Below, in pieces: positions 8,749-16,604 of a DNA stretch of 64,000 bases. The notes under the pieces were generated by a model. The model did not search any database. It worked only from the letters and a program-made list of their open reading frames with translations, and was not told the DNA's origin. Numbering within the stretch: position 1 is the stretch's first letter; each line of letters opens with the position of its first letter. Origin of the DNA: Polyangium fumosum (lineage in GTDB: Bacteria > Myxococcota_A > Polyangia > Polyangiales > Polyangiaceae); NCBI RefSeq assembly GCF_005144585.1, contig NZ_SSMQ01000032.1, forward strand, positions 1 to 64,000. The letters are read 5' to 3'. The position numbers were made by a program, and so were the translations under genes.

Positions 8749-8888
8749 TTGCCGACGAGCCCGGCGAGCATGTCGGCAACCTCCCCGGCCCTTGCCGGCA
8801 AGCCCGGCGAGCACGTCGACTACCTCCCCAGCCTTGCCGACAAGCCCGGCGCGCATGTCGACAACCTCCCCGGCCCTTGCCGACGAGC
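8749..8888. repeat. Array of 42-43 bp hairpin-forming repeats, left part
   Basis: Units begin at 8749, 8792, 8834 and 8877. Each starts TTGCCGRCRAGCCCGGC and contains TTGCCGAC and GTCGGCAA arms (or one-base variants), so it can fold as a hairpin; units are joined by ACCTCCCCRGCC. The fourth unit is cut after 12 bases by the mobile element and resumes unchanged after it. Extragenic palindromic repeats of this type are common between genes in large genomes. The 8648-8748 stretch before it shows no gene. Confidence 0.85.
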
Positions 8889-8930
8889 GGTAGTGCGGTA
8901 ATTACCGCAGTCGCCACCCAAATGACCGCA
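8889..8930. promoter_or_regulatory. Left transposon end with repeated candidate transposase sites
   Basis: This end contains the 16-bp perfect palindrome TGCGGTAATTACCGCA (8894-8909) and CAAATGACCGCA (8919-8930), whose ACCGCA cores are 21 bp apart. Related sites recur at the other end. They are plausible transposase-binding sites. Confidence 0.6.
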
Positions 8931-8932
8931 GT

Positions 8933-10063
8933 TTACTCCCCTCCTTTCGGGTCATCGAACCCGGGGAACAGGGAGAGCTGCCCCTTCGGTTCGGGCTTGG
9001 ACCTCGGGCGCCAAGACAGGAGGTCAAGCTGCCCGGTCGGATCGGCGACGGGCTCGACCGGAGCAGCGGGCGCGACAACGGGTGGCGGCATGATCGGGCC
9101 ATGAGAAGACCCCGCAGACGCCTTCCCGCCGCCCACGACACGAAGGAACCCGCGCCCGTTCGGAAGCTCCCGCGCCGTCGTCTCGGGGACGCGAGGCGCG
9201 AGGGGCTGACGCTCCGGAGGCTCGCACGGGCCCGCGGTGAGCAAGGCGGCTTGGAACTCTTCGATCGTCCACACGTGGTCCGTGAGCCCGAGCTGCATGG
9301 CGGGCGTGACGCGGAGGGTCTTCACGACCGTGCCGAGGTTGTACCAGGCGTAGTTCAGCGCGACGGCGGCCCGGTGGCGGTCGAGCCTCTTGCTGAACGC
9401 GTAGCAGAGGCGGCGCATGCGGCCGATGTGGTGCCGCATCGTGGCGTTGTTGCGCTCGATGTACGCCGTGCTCGCCGTGTCCAGGTTCGGCGCCCCGAAG
9501 ACGACCTTCTTCGTGATGAACGGGTCGCGCGGGGGTTCGTAGCGGTGGTCGTCATCGCGGCGGCCCTTCCGCGTGTAGTTCTTCACCGTCATCGCGTAGT
9601 CGACGCCGGGCCCGAACGCGGAGCCGATCGCGCTCACGTAGGGCGCGAAGCCGTCCGAGGTCATGGCGGGCATGACGACCAGGCGCGCGCGGACGTCGTT
9701 TATGAAGGCCCGCGCGCTCTCTTCGTTGCGCTTCCCCACGTACCAGCCGATCACGAAGCGGCTCGACGCGTCCAGGGCTACGAAGGTGTACGCCTCCCCG
9801 ACCTCGGGCCCGTCCTCCGGGGTCACGCGCGCCTGCTTCTTCCCCACGTAGGACCAGATTTCATCGACGGTCACGAGGCTGCATTGCAGGCCACGCGCGA
9901 GCCGATTGTGCAGGTTCACCGCGCCCTCGCCCAGGGTGAGCGCGAGCCGTCCGATCGTCTTCTGTTGGACGCCGGTCATCCGCTCGATCGCCCGCTCGGA
10001 GTTGCCCTCTACGAGCGCGGCGAGAACGCGGAGACGCTTCTCCTCGGAAAGGAAGTTCGCCAT
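8933..10063 (-). CDS. IS1-family transposase, single-frame type
   Basis: 376 residues. The N-terminal ~50 residues form a helix-turn-helix-like segment (EGNSERAIERMTGVQQKTIGRL). The catalytic domain has D67 in VDEIWSYVGKKQ, D98 in ALDASSRFVIGW, D137 in SDGFAPY and E203 in YIERNNATMRHHIGRMRR, matching the IS1 pattern DEIW ... tDgw ... IERNN; I take D67, D137 and E203 as the DDE triad. Classical IS1 makes its transposase by frameshifting between insA and insB; here one uninterrupted frame encodes it. A proline-rich ~100-residue C-terminal extension follows the domain. The stop lies 44 bp from the left terminus. All core motifs are intact, so the gene may be active. Confidence 0.9.
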   Translation of the reverse strand: MANFLSEEKRLRVLAALVEGNSERAIERMTGVQQKTIGRLALTLGEGAVNLHNRLARGLQCSLVTVDEIWSYVGKKQARVTPEDGPEVGEAYTFVALDASSRFVIGWYVGKRNEESARAFINDVRARLVVMPAMTSDGFAPYVSAIGSAFGPGVDYAMTVKNYTRKGRRDDDHRYEPPRDPFITKKVVFGAPNLDTASTAYIERNNATMRHHIGRMRRLCYAFSKRLDRHRAAVALNYAWYNLGTVVKTLRVTPAMQLGLTDHVWTIEEFQAALLTAGPCEPPERQPLAPRVPETTARELPNGRGFLRVVGGGKASAGSSHGPIMPPPVVAPAAPVEPVADPTGQLDLLSWRPRSKPEPKGQLSLFPGFDDPKGGE

Positions 10064-10126
10064 CGGGGCCTTGCCCTGGCGACGGTCTACCGGGTGCCCT
10101 ATGCGCCCTCACCGCGTCGCCATTCG

Positions 10127-10459
10127 ATGGGTAGAAGGTACCACGAAACGAGCCTAAAACGCGGAGAATCGGCGCAGCGATCGGACACGGAATGTCCTAA
10201 GCCCAGGCGACCACGCGCAAAGGGCCCGACGGATCCGCGCGAGCGTGCTCTGGCATGGGAGGCATACACGACGGTGGGCATGTATCTGCCCGTTAATCAA
10301 ATCGAATTGGTAGATAATGGCGGGTGTGTGTACATGGCCGACGCGGGGGACGGCTACGAGGCCATTATCACGGATGCGCGTACGTGGTGGTTCGCGGTGT
10401 GCTTTTGTGCCGGTTCGGTCGTGTGGTTCACGTGCCTGGACGAACCGTTACTTTGCTGA
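10127..10459 (+). CDS. Passenger gene of the IS1 element, unknown
   Basis: 110-residue product if started at the ATG at 10127. The first ~45 residues are basic and possibly disordered. The C-terminal half (from MYLPVNQIELVDNGG) has a compact composition ending in an aromatic/Cys-rich hydrophobic stretch (WWFAVCFCAGSVVWFTCLDEP). The true start might be the internal ATG at 10279. Base composition is less GC-biased than the host. It is divergent from the transposase and its 3' end overlaps the convergent gene by 12 bp. No family recognised. Confidence 0.45.
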   Translation: MGRRYHETSLKRGESAQRSDTECPKPRRPRAKGPTDPRERALAWEAYTTVGMYLPVNQIELVDNGGCVYMADAGDGYEAIITDARTWWFAVCFCAGSVVWFTCLDEPLLC

Positions 10460-10909
10460 GTCGATTACGCGCCGAACGGCATCGCCGATTGCGTCGTACA
10501 TCAATGCGCCAAGGTTAGGAGATTCGATGTCACCGTGGTTGAACGTACGATAGTGCTCATACCTCTCCTGGTGCCCGTCTGGACATTCGAGCCCGTACAC
10601 GATGAGCTGTTGCACCGATTCGTCTGCGACTAAATGAATGGGCTGTTTGATACTCAGCTTCGGGAACGCCCTCAGTTTAAGCGTATACATTGCCCGATCG
10701 AAGGTGTTCAGACGATGCGGAGTGCCATCACTGTATTCGATGAACTGATTCGTGTCGAATTCGGGTTCGTTCCCTTGGATCTGCAAGCGGTCGACCCACT
10801 TGTTCAGAGCGTCCTCGATGATTGGACGTGCGCCGTTTAGAACGCGCTGAAACTCTCTTGGTAGGGTAAGCGCTTGTGCATGCTCGCGTTTGTCGTCATC
10901 GATGCCCAT
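10448..10909 (-). CDS. Passenger gene of the IS1 element, unknown 153-residue protein
   Basis: The start at 10909 is supported by GAGG 8 nt upstream; the frame stays open further upstream but becomes Arg/Pro-rich and is discarded. The product begins with an acidic/basic leader (MGIDDDKREHAQ) and has helical then β-rich segments (VQQLIVYGLECPDGH, YEHYRTFNHGDIESPNL). Codon usage is far less G/C-biased than neighbouring host genes, which fits recent acquisition. No signal peptide, transmembrane segment or known domain recognised. Most likely cytoplasmic cargo. Confidence 0.65.
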   Translation of the reverse strand: MGIDDDKREHAQALTLPREFQRVLNGARPIIEDALNKWVDRLQIQGNEPEFDTNQFIEYSDGTPHRLNTFDRAMYTLKLRAFPKLSIKQPIHLVADESVQQLIVYGLECPDGHQERYEHYRTFNHGDIESPNLGALMYDAIGDAVRRVIDSAK

Positions 10910-11138
10910 GGGGATGTCCTCATGGGCGAGGCGCGAGGTATACCGATGCCCTTGACGTGGGGTCGGTGCCCTGCCATGGTCGGCGGCATCCCTGCCAAGG
11001 ATGTCGGGCGAGCATGACGAGGCGAAAGCCACGCGGCTCGCCCTTCTCTTTGGTGAACCCGACGAGCCCGTGATGGGCCCGTCGGCCGAACGGCGAACCG
11101 CTCGGCGCGGGCATGGATGGTCGGTTACAGACGGGGCG

Positions 11139-11396
11139 TCAAGAGGCGGGAGAGGGGACGGGCGAAGCGGTGTCGATCCGGGCTTCCAGCTCGCGGATGC
11201 CGCGGAGGATCTCCCGACGCAGGTAGGCGCGGGCGTGGACGCGTTGCGACGGCGCCGCGGTCGCATCTTCGGCGAGGGACCGAAGGCTCGCGACGACGGG
11301 GCGCAGCGCGCCCGCGTAGGCCGCCAGCGCGGCGGGGTCGGTCGTCTCGACGGGCGCCCGAAGGCGCTCACGTTCCCTGACGCGGGAGCGCTTCAT
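11139..11396 (-). CDS. Small helical protein coupled to the HTH gene
   Basis: 85 residues, basic N-terminus then Ala/Leu/Arg-rich helices (AAYAGALRPVVASLRSLAED and REILRGIRELEARID). Its ATG overlaps the stop of the upstream HTH gene (ATGA), so the two are translationally coupled and probably work together. No family recognised. It lies inside the mobile element. Confidence 0.65.
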   Translation of the reverse strand: MKRSRVRERERLRAPVETTDPAALAAYAGALRPVVASLRSLAEDATAAPSQRVHARAYLRREILRGIRELEARIDTASPVPSPAS

Positions 11397-11749
11397 GCCG
11401 CCCTCCCGATGACCGGCGTGGTCACGACGAGCTTGCCGCCAAGAAGGACCTCCACCGCGACGCCTGCAACGGCGGCGAGGCGGATGGCGAACGTGCCCGT
11501 CGGGGGCGTGCCCTTCGGGTTCGCGATGCGGCGGACGGTGTTCGCGGGCATGTCGAGCCGCGCTGCGAGCGCGTTGAAGCTCCCGAACGCGCGGCGGAGT
11601 TTGCGCACCGCGACGCGCACGTGGCGCGCCTCGTCCTCGGAGAGCATGAGCGCGCCCGACTTGCGGCGGCGCCTCTCCTCGGGCGCGGCGGGCGGGCAGG
11701 GCGGATCGTTCTCTTGGCCGTAGCTACCGGGCCATGACAGATCGTGCAT
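11393..11749 (-). CDS. XRE/Cro-like helix-turn-helix regulator of the mobile element
   Basis: 118-residue protein. The ATG at 11749 is chosen because GAGGT lies about 8 nt upstream; an in-frame ATG at 11839 would add a Cys/Arg-rich leader. Residues ~50-115 carry a Cro/CI-type DNA-binding segment: FGSFNALAARLDMPANTVRRI as helix-turn-helix, followed by GTFAIRLAAVAGVAVEVLLGG, typical of the helices after the recognition helix. It is the first gene of a two-gene unit reading toward the transposase. Control of the element's own genes is the obvious role but is inferred. Confidence 0.75.
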   Translation of the reverse strand: MHDLSWPGSYGQENDPPCPPAAPEERRRRKSGALMLSEDEARHVRVAVRKLRRAFGSFNALAARLDMPANTVRRIANPKGTPPTGTFAIRLAAVAGVAVEVLLGGKLVVTTPVIGRAA

Positions 11750-11865
11750 GGGCGTGACCTCGTGACAGCGTGGTTGCGTCAAGCGGGCTCGGAGGTGCTT
11801 CCAACACCTTCGGGCCTGCGCCTTTTCAGGCACGCACATCGTACGTCACGTGAAAGCCGATTCCG

Positions 11866-11903
11866 TCAAATGACGGCACTTTGCCTCAAATGACCGCACC
11901 ACC
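11866..11903. promoter_or_regulatory. Right transposon end with repeated candidate transposase sites
   Basis: TCAAATGACGGCA (11866-11878) and TCAAATGACCGCA (11886-11898) are 20 bp apart and share the core with the left-end sites. The terminal inverted repeat ends at 11903, immediately before the CGACGAGC duplication. Confidence 0.6.
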
Positions 11904-11960
11904 CGACGAGCCCGGCGCGCATGTCGGCAACCTCCCCAGCCCTTGCCGACGAGCCCGGCG
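11904..11960. repeat. Right remainder of the 43-bp repeat array
   Basis: CGACGAGC is followed by the rest of the interrupted unit, including GTCGGCAA and ACCTCCCC, then one more unit start (TTGCCGACGAGC near 11943). The array ends as the sequence diverges toward 11975. The stretch to 12042 shows no gene. Confidence 0.8.
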
Positions 11961-12042
11961 CGCGTGCCTTCGACCTCTCGCACCTCGTTCGCTACCGCTG
12001 GGGCCACCGGCTTCTTCTTATGCCGTGGATGCCGCCCCCGCC

Positions 12043-15000
12043 CTATGGACCGTGCCCCAGCGATACCAACGCCCGCTCCACGTCGGTCCGGTACGCATTG
12101 TCCATCGACGCGACCTCCTTGAACCGGAGGTAGCTCTTCACGGCCTTGTCCTTTTGCCCCGTGGCGCGCATGGCCTCGGCGTGGAGGAAATACACGTCGG
12201 CCTGCCAGTTCTCGGCCGGCCCGCCCTTCTGCGCGAGCAGCTCGACGGCCTTGTCGAGCTCCGGCGTGGCCGCGAGCTTGTTGCCGTTTGATTCGAAGAT
12301 CTTCCCGAGCCGGTAATGCCATTCGGCCACCGAGCCATTGCCGGCGATCGCCTTTTGCCACGCCGTCTGCGCCTCCGGCCAGCGGCCGAGCTCCTGATAA
12401 CAAAGCGCCATCGTGGCGTGCGCCTCGTGCCGGGAGGGGCGCTTTTGCAAGGCGATCTCCAGGTCCGCGAGGGCGTCGAGCGTGCGGCCCTGCTTGTGCG
12501 CCAGGACGCCGCGTTGCCAGTACACGTCCGCGAGCTCGCGATCGAGCTCCAAGGCGCGCTTCAAGGCCGCCTCGGCCTTCGGGAACTGGCCGAGGACGTT
12601 CGCCGCCCAGCCGACGTAAAGGAAATACTCGGCGCGGTTGCCGTCGATCTCCGTGGCCCGTTCGAGGAAGCGGATCGCCTCGCCTGCGGAGGACGAGCCG
12701 CCCTTCAAGAGCAGGGCCCGACCGAGGAAATGGTTCGCGTCCGCGGAGCCGGCGCGCTCTTTCAAGACCTCGCGCAGGATCGGCTCGGCCTGCGCGGCGT
12801 GGCCCGCCATGACCTGCGCCGAGCCGACGCGCATTTTGAGGTCGATGTCCGCCGGCGCCTTCTCCAGCGCCGCCGCATACATCTCCAGCGCGCGCTCGCT
12901 CTGGCCCGTCTCCTCGTACAAGAGGCCACGCTCCAGCGAGAGGCCCGGGAACGCCTTGTCGATAGCCGCGATCTGGTCGAAGACCTTTTGCGCGTCCTCG
13001 AAAGCGCCCATGCGGCGGAGCGTGATGCCGAGGCGGAACCGCGTGCCGAGGTCGTCCTCTTTGGCGAGCGCAGCCTCCAATTCGGTGCGCGCCTCGGCGT
13101 ACCGGCCCGCCTGCGAGAAGACCTCGCCCTTCGCGCGGTGGAGCGCCGCGAGGTCGGGGAACTTGGCGCTGGCCTCGGCGAGCTTGGCCTGCGCCTCGTC
13201 GTTGCGGCCGGCAGCCGCGAGGATCGAGGCGAGCGCGACGTACGCCTCGACGGCGTCGATCTGCGTGCCGCCGAGCTTGATGGCCTGGAGGTAGAGGGCC
13301 TCGGCCTCTTTCTTGTTGCCGAGCGCGTCCTCGGCGCGGCCGAGCCAGTACACGGGGGAGGCAGCGTCAGGCTTGTCGGCGCGGAGCTTTTCGGCGAGCG
13401 CCTTCGCGTCCTTGAGGCGTTCGAGCGCGAGGAGGGTCTTCGTCGCGCCGATGCGGGCCGGGATGCTGCTCTCGTCGACACGCGTGGCCTCCTCGAAGCG
13501 GAGGAGCGCCTGCGAAAAGCGGCTCGATCGGTAGAAGAGCTCGCCGTCGCCGATGAGCGCGGGCGCGCTGCGCGGGTCGATCTTGAGCGCCGCGGCGAAG
13601 GCCTGCTCGGCCGCGGTGATGCGCGAGCGGGCGAGGTGGATGCGGCCGGTTTCGAGGTAGGCGTCGACGAGCTCGCGGTCGCTGCCAGAGGCGCGGATGT
13701 CGCCCTCGGCCGTGACCTTGCCGAGGAGGTCGAGGGCCTCGGTCTCCTTGGCAGGGTCGCGGCCGAGGATCGAGGCGAGCAAGGTGCGCGCGCCGGCGTG
13801 CTTGGGAGAGGCTTCGAGCGCGGCGCGGGCGCTCTTCTCGGCAGACGCGGCGTCGCCCTTGGCGAGCTCGGCGCGCGCGAGGCCGTAGAGGGAGCGGGCG
13901 CCTTTGCGGAGGGTGACGGCGCGTTTCCAGGCGGGGAGCGCGTCGGCGATGGAGCCGGAAGCGAGCTCGATCTCGCCGAGGAGGACGGCGGCGTCGATGT
14001 CGTTCGCGTCCGCGTCGAGCGCGTCCTTGGCGAGGCGGCGGGCCGGGTCGAGGCGGCCGGCGAGCGCGTGTTGCGCGGCCACGGCGAGGGTGCGCTCGCG
14101 GCTCGGGGTCTCGGTCTGGCCGAGGAGCTGCTTGCCGAGGGTCTCGTCGTCGCCGCGGCGGCCATGGCGGAGGCTGCGCGAGAAGGCGACGAACGCCGCA
14201 TAGGCGGCCGTCGGGCGGTGGCGCGGGCGCGAGGCCTGCGCGGCCTTGGCAGCTTCCAGCCCGCGCGCGGCCGCGGCGGCGGTGTCTTCGTCGAGCGTGG
14301 CCTGCGTGTTCTTTTCGAGCCCGGTGAGCGCCTCGGCGTGCGCGGAGGCGTTCACGAGATCACTCACCGCATGCACGCCGAACGGGCCGATGTCGGGGAG
14401 CAACGCGAGGGCGCCGCCGCCGATCGCGATGAGGACGGCCGCGCCGATGCCATAGACACGGCCACGTCCGCGGGCGCGCTTGTCCCCGGCGGCGGGTTTG
14501 GCGAGGCTCTTCGGGGCTTTGTCGCGCTTGCCGAGCGCGTCGAGGTCTTCGGACTCGCCCGGCGCGAGGTCGACCTCGTCACCGATGCTGGCTCTGCTGT
14601 CCGGCGGCGGCGCGGGCTCGTCGGGCTCGTCGGCGGCGTGGAGGGGGGCGCGCGAGGGCGGCGCGCCCACGCTGATCGGGGCGCCCGTCGAGAGGTCCAT
14701 GTCCGGCTCGCCGAGGGAAAACTCCTCGCCCGGCGCCGAGATGGGGCCCGCGGCGCGCGTGCTCTTCGGCGGCTCGGGCGTGGGCGCCTTGGGCGGAGCG
14801 GCGGCCTTGTTCGGCGGAGGATCGGCGAACGCCGCGTCGAAAGCAGCGTCGTCGAGTTCGAAGCCGGTCGTCACGGGCGCAGCAGCGCGCGCCGGAGACG
14901 CAAGCGGTGCCGCGGGGGAAGGCGGAGGGGCACTCGCGAGGGGGAACTCGAGCTCCCCGAAGTCGCTGTCGCCCGGATCAAAGGCCGCGATCGAGGCGGC

Positions 15001-16416
15001 CGGCACGGTCGCGCCGGGGTCGAGCTTGCGCGCGGCGCCCGCGGGCGGGGAGAGCGGGGCCTCGAGGTCGGCGAACGAGACGCCGCCGTCGGGCGCAGGC
15101 AGATCGATCTCGCCGAAGGCGCCGAGGTCGGGCGCGGGCAGCTCGATCTCGCCGAAGGCGCCGAGGTCGAGCTCGGCGTCGGCCGTGACGGCGGGCAGGT
15201 CGAAGCTGCTCAGGGGTTTTGCGCGCATCGGCGCGCGCATCGCGCCGGAGGAGCGGTGCTTCGGGCCGGGCGGGGCCGGCGCGGGGAGATCGGCGGGCTC
15301 GTTCTTCACCGGCGCGCGCGCCGGCGCGGGGAGATCGATCTCGCCGAAGCCCTTCGCCGCAGGCGGCGCGGGGCGCGCAGCGGGGGGTCGTGCCGCCGCA
15401 GGGAGATCGATCTCGCCGAAGCCCTTCGCCGCGGGCGGCGCGGGGCGCGCGGGGGACGGCAGATCAAACGCGGGCGTGCTCTTCATCCCGGGACGCGCGG
15501 GGCTCGGCAGATCGATCTCCGGCGCGGGCGCGGCCTTCGCCGCAGGACGCGCGGGCGCGGTGAGCTTCTCGTCCGGCTTCGGCGGCGGCGGCGGCTTCGG
15601 CGCGGCGGGGCGCGCGGGCGAGGGCAGGTCGATCTCGCCAAAACCCTTCGCCGCGGGGCGCGCGGGCGCGGTCGGTTTGTCGACTGCCTTCGGAGGGCTC
15701 GGCGGCGGCGTCCTGGCGGCGGCCGCACGCGCGGGCGAAGGCGAGGGCGACGGCGAGGGCAGATCCACTTCGAGCGACGACGTCACCGGGGTCGTCATCT
15801 GCCGGACCGTCGGCTTGTTCGGCGACGACGCGGGCATCTCGATCGCCGCGAGCGCCGCGTCCTCCTCCTCTTCATCATCGAGAGGGAACTCGTTCACGAC
15901 CGCGGGCATCTGCCGCACAGTGGCCTTCGCGGGCATCGGCAGGTCCGCGAGCTCTTCCTCTTCGGCTTCGGGCGCGGGCACGGACGCGGCGTGCATCTGC
16001 CGCACGGTGGCCTTCGCGGGCGAGGGAAGGTCGATCTCGCCGAAGCCGGGATCGTCGTCGCGGCTCCACAGCTCGAGCTCCGTGGCCTCGGCGGGCTTCG
16101 GCGCGGGCGCGGGCGCCGCGGGCTTCGGCTTGGCGGCGGGGAGCACGGGCGGCTTCGGCGCGAGCGGCGCGGCCGGCGCCTTGCCCGGCGCGGGGCGCGG
16201 CATCATCGGCTCGGTGCCCGCCTTCGCGCGCGGCGCGACCGGCGAGGGGAGATCGATCTCCTCGGCGCCTCCGAGGCCCGACGCGGCCTCCGCGGGCTTG
16301 CGCACCAAGATGCTGTTGCCGCACTTGGAGCAGCGCATCTTGAGCCCCGTCGCCGGGATCCGTCGTTCCTCCACCTGGTACGGCGACTTACAGGCGTCGC
16401 ACTCGACCTTGACCAT
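12043..16416 (-). CDS. Zinc-ribbon, transmembrane, TPR-repeat giant protein
   Basis: 1,457 residues. Start at 16416 is preferred (GAAGG 7 nt upstream); an ATG two codons earlier is possible. Residues 1-40 form an MJ0042-type zinc ribbon with paired CxxC motifs (CDACKS and CSKCGN). Residues ~45-650 are Pro/Ala-rich and probably disordered, with about a dozen DLPxPA-type motifs, mostly preceded by E-I, and three TVRQM motifs. A single transmembrane helix (YGIGAAVLIAIGGGALALL) lies near residue 655. Residues ~740-1450 are a long TPR array with the usual A-x-x-x-Y/L and P-A/D spacing. This layout (cytoplasmic zinc ribbon and linker, one membrane helix, periplasmic TPR) recalls envelope-spanning motility or secretion scaffolds of myxobacteria such as GltJ/AgmX. 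That relationship is inference. Confidence 0.85.
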   Translation of the reverse strand: MVKVECDACKSPYQVEERRIPATGLKMRCSKCGNSILVRKPAEAASGLGGAEEIDLPSPVAPRAKAGTEPMMPRPAPGKAPAAPLAPKPPVLPAAKPKPAAPAPAPKPAEATELELWSRDDDPGFGEIDLPSPAKATVRQMHAASVPAPEAEEEELADLPMPAKATVRQMPAVVNEFPLDDEEEEDAALAAIEMPASSPNKPTVRQMTTPVTSSLEVDLPSPSPSPSPARAAAARTPPPSPPKAVDKPTAPARPAAKGFGEIDLPSPARPAAPKPPPPPKPDEKLTAPARPAAKAAPAPEIDLPSPARPGMKSTPAFDLPSPARPAPPAAKGFGEIDLPAAARPPAARPAPPAAKGFGEIDLPAPARAPVKNEPADLPAPAPPGPKHRSSGAMRAPMRAKPLSSFDLPAVTADAELDLGAFGEIELPAPDLGAFGEIDLPAPDGGVSFADLEAPLSPPAGAARKLDPGATVPAASIAAFDPGDSDFGELEFPLASAPPPSPAAPLASPARAAAPVTTGFELDDAAFDAAFADPPPNKAAAPPKAPTPEPPKSTRAAGPISAPGEEFSLGEPDMDLSTGAPISVGAPPSRAPLHAADEPDEPAPPPDSRASIGDEVDLAPGESEDLDALGKRDKAPKSLAKPAAGDKRARGRGRVYGIGAAVLIAIGGGALALLPDIGPFGVHAVSDLVNASAHAEALTGLEKNTQATLDEDTAAAAARGLEAAKAAQASRPRHRPTAAYAAFVAFSRSLRHGRRGDDETLGKQLLGQTETPSRERTLAVAAQHALAGRLDPARRLAKDALDADANDIDAAVLLGEIELASGSIADALPAWKRAVTLRKGARSLYGLARAELAKGDAASAEKSARAALEASPKHAGARTLLASILGRDPAKETEALDLLGKVTAEGDIRASGSDRELVDAYLETGRIHLARSRITAAEQAFAAALKIDPRSAPALIGDGELFYRSSRFSQALLRFEEATRVDESSIPARIGATKTLLALERLKDAKALAEKLRADKPDAASPVYWLGRAEDALGNKKEAEALYLQAIKLGGTQIDAVEAYVALASILAAAGRNDEAQAKLAEASAKFPDLAALHRAKGEVFSQAGRYAEARTELEAALAKEDDLGTRFRLGITLRRMGAFEDAQKVFDQIAAIDKAFPGLSLERGLLYEETGQSERALEMYAAALEKAPADIDLKMRVGSAQVMAGHAAQAEPILREVLKERAGSADANHFLGRALLLKGGSSSAGEAIRFLERATEIDGNRAEYFLYVGWAANVLGQFPKAEAALKRALELDRELADVYWQRGVLAHKQGRTLDALADLEIALQKRPSRHEAHATMALCYQELGRWPEAQTAWQKAIAGNGSVAEWHYRLGKIFESNGNKLAATPELDKAVELLAQKGGPAENWQADVYFLHAEAMRATGQKDKAVKSYLRFKEVASMDNAYRTDVERALVSLGHGP

Positions 16417-16604
16417 GCTCATGCCTTCGAGGGGCCCTGGGGCGCGCGATGGTTCCGCGTTCGTCACTTCTACCAGGGTTTGAGGCTTCGCGGCTCTTTT
16501 GCGACAGAGGACGGCAGCGGGCGCGGGGGCAGCGGGCAGCCGGGCGGCGCAGATTCGTCGCGCGCTTCCGCTGGGCCGGGGAAATGTGCTAACGCGCTCG
16601 CCCC

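Larger units (their letters stand above)
8889..11903. mobile_element. IS1-family element (~3.0 kb) with passenger genes
   Basis: The left end reads GGTAGTGCGGTAATT and the reverse complement of the right end GGTGGTGCGGTCATT, matching at 13 of 15 positions and starting with GGT as IS1 ends do. The element is flanked by the direct repeat CGACGAGC (8881-8888 and 11904-11911), 8 bp, or 9 bp if the adjoining C is counted; IS1-family elements usually make 8-9 bp duplications. Deleting the element plus one copy of CGACGAGC restores an uninterrupted host repeat unit, which shows that the boundaries are right. Contents: an IS1-type transposase and four small genes with no recognised transposition role. 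The 10250-10900 part is visibly lower in GC than the host. Typical IS1 elements are under 1 kb, so this one carries cargo. The 10910-11138 gap inside it shows no gene. Confidence 0.85.
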
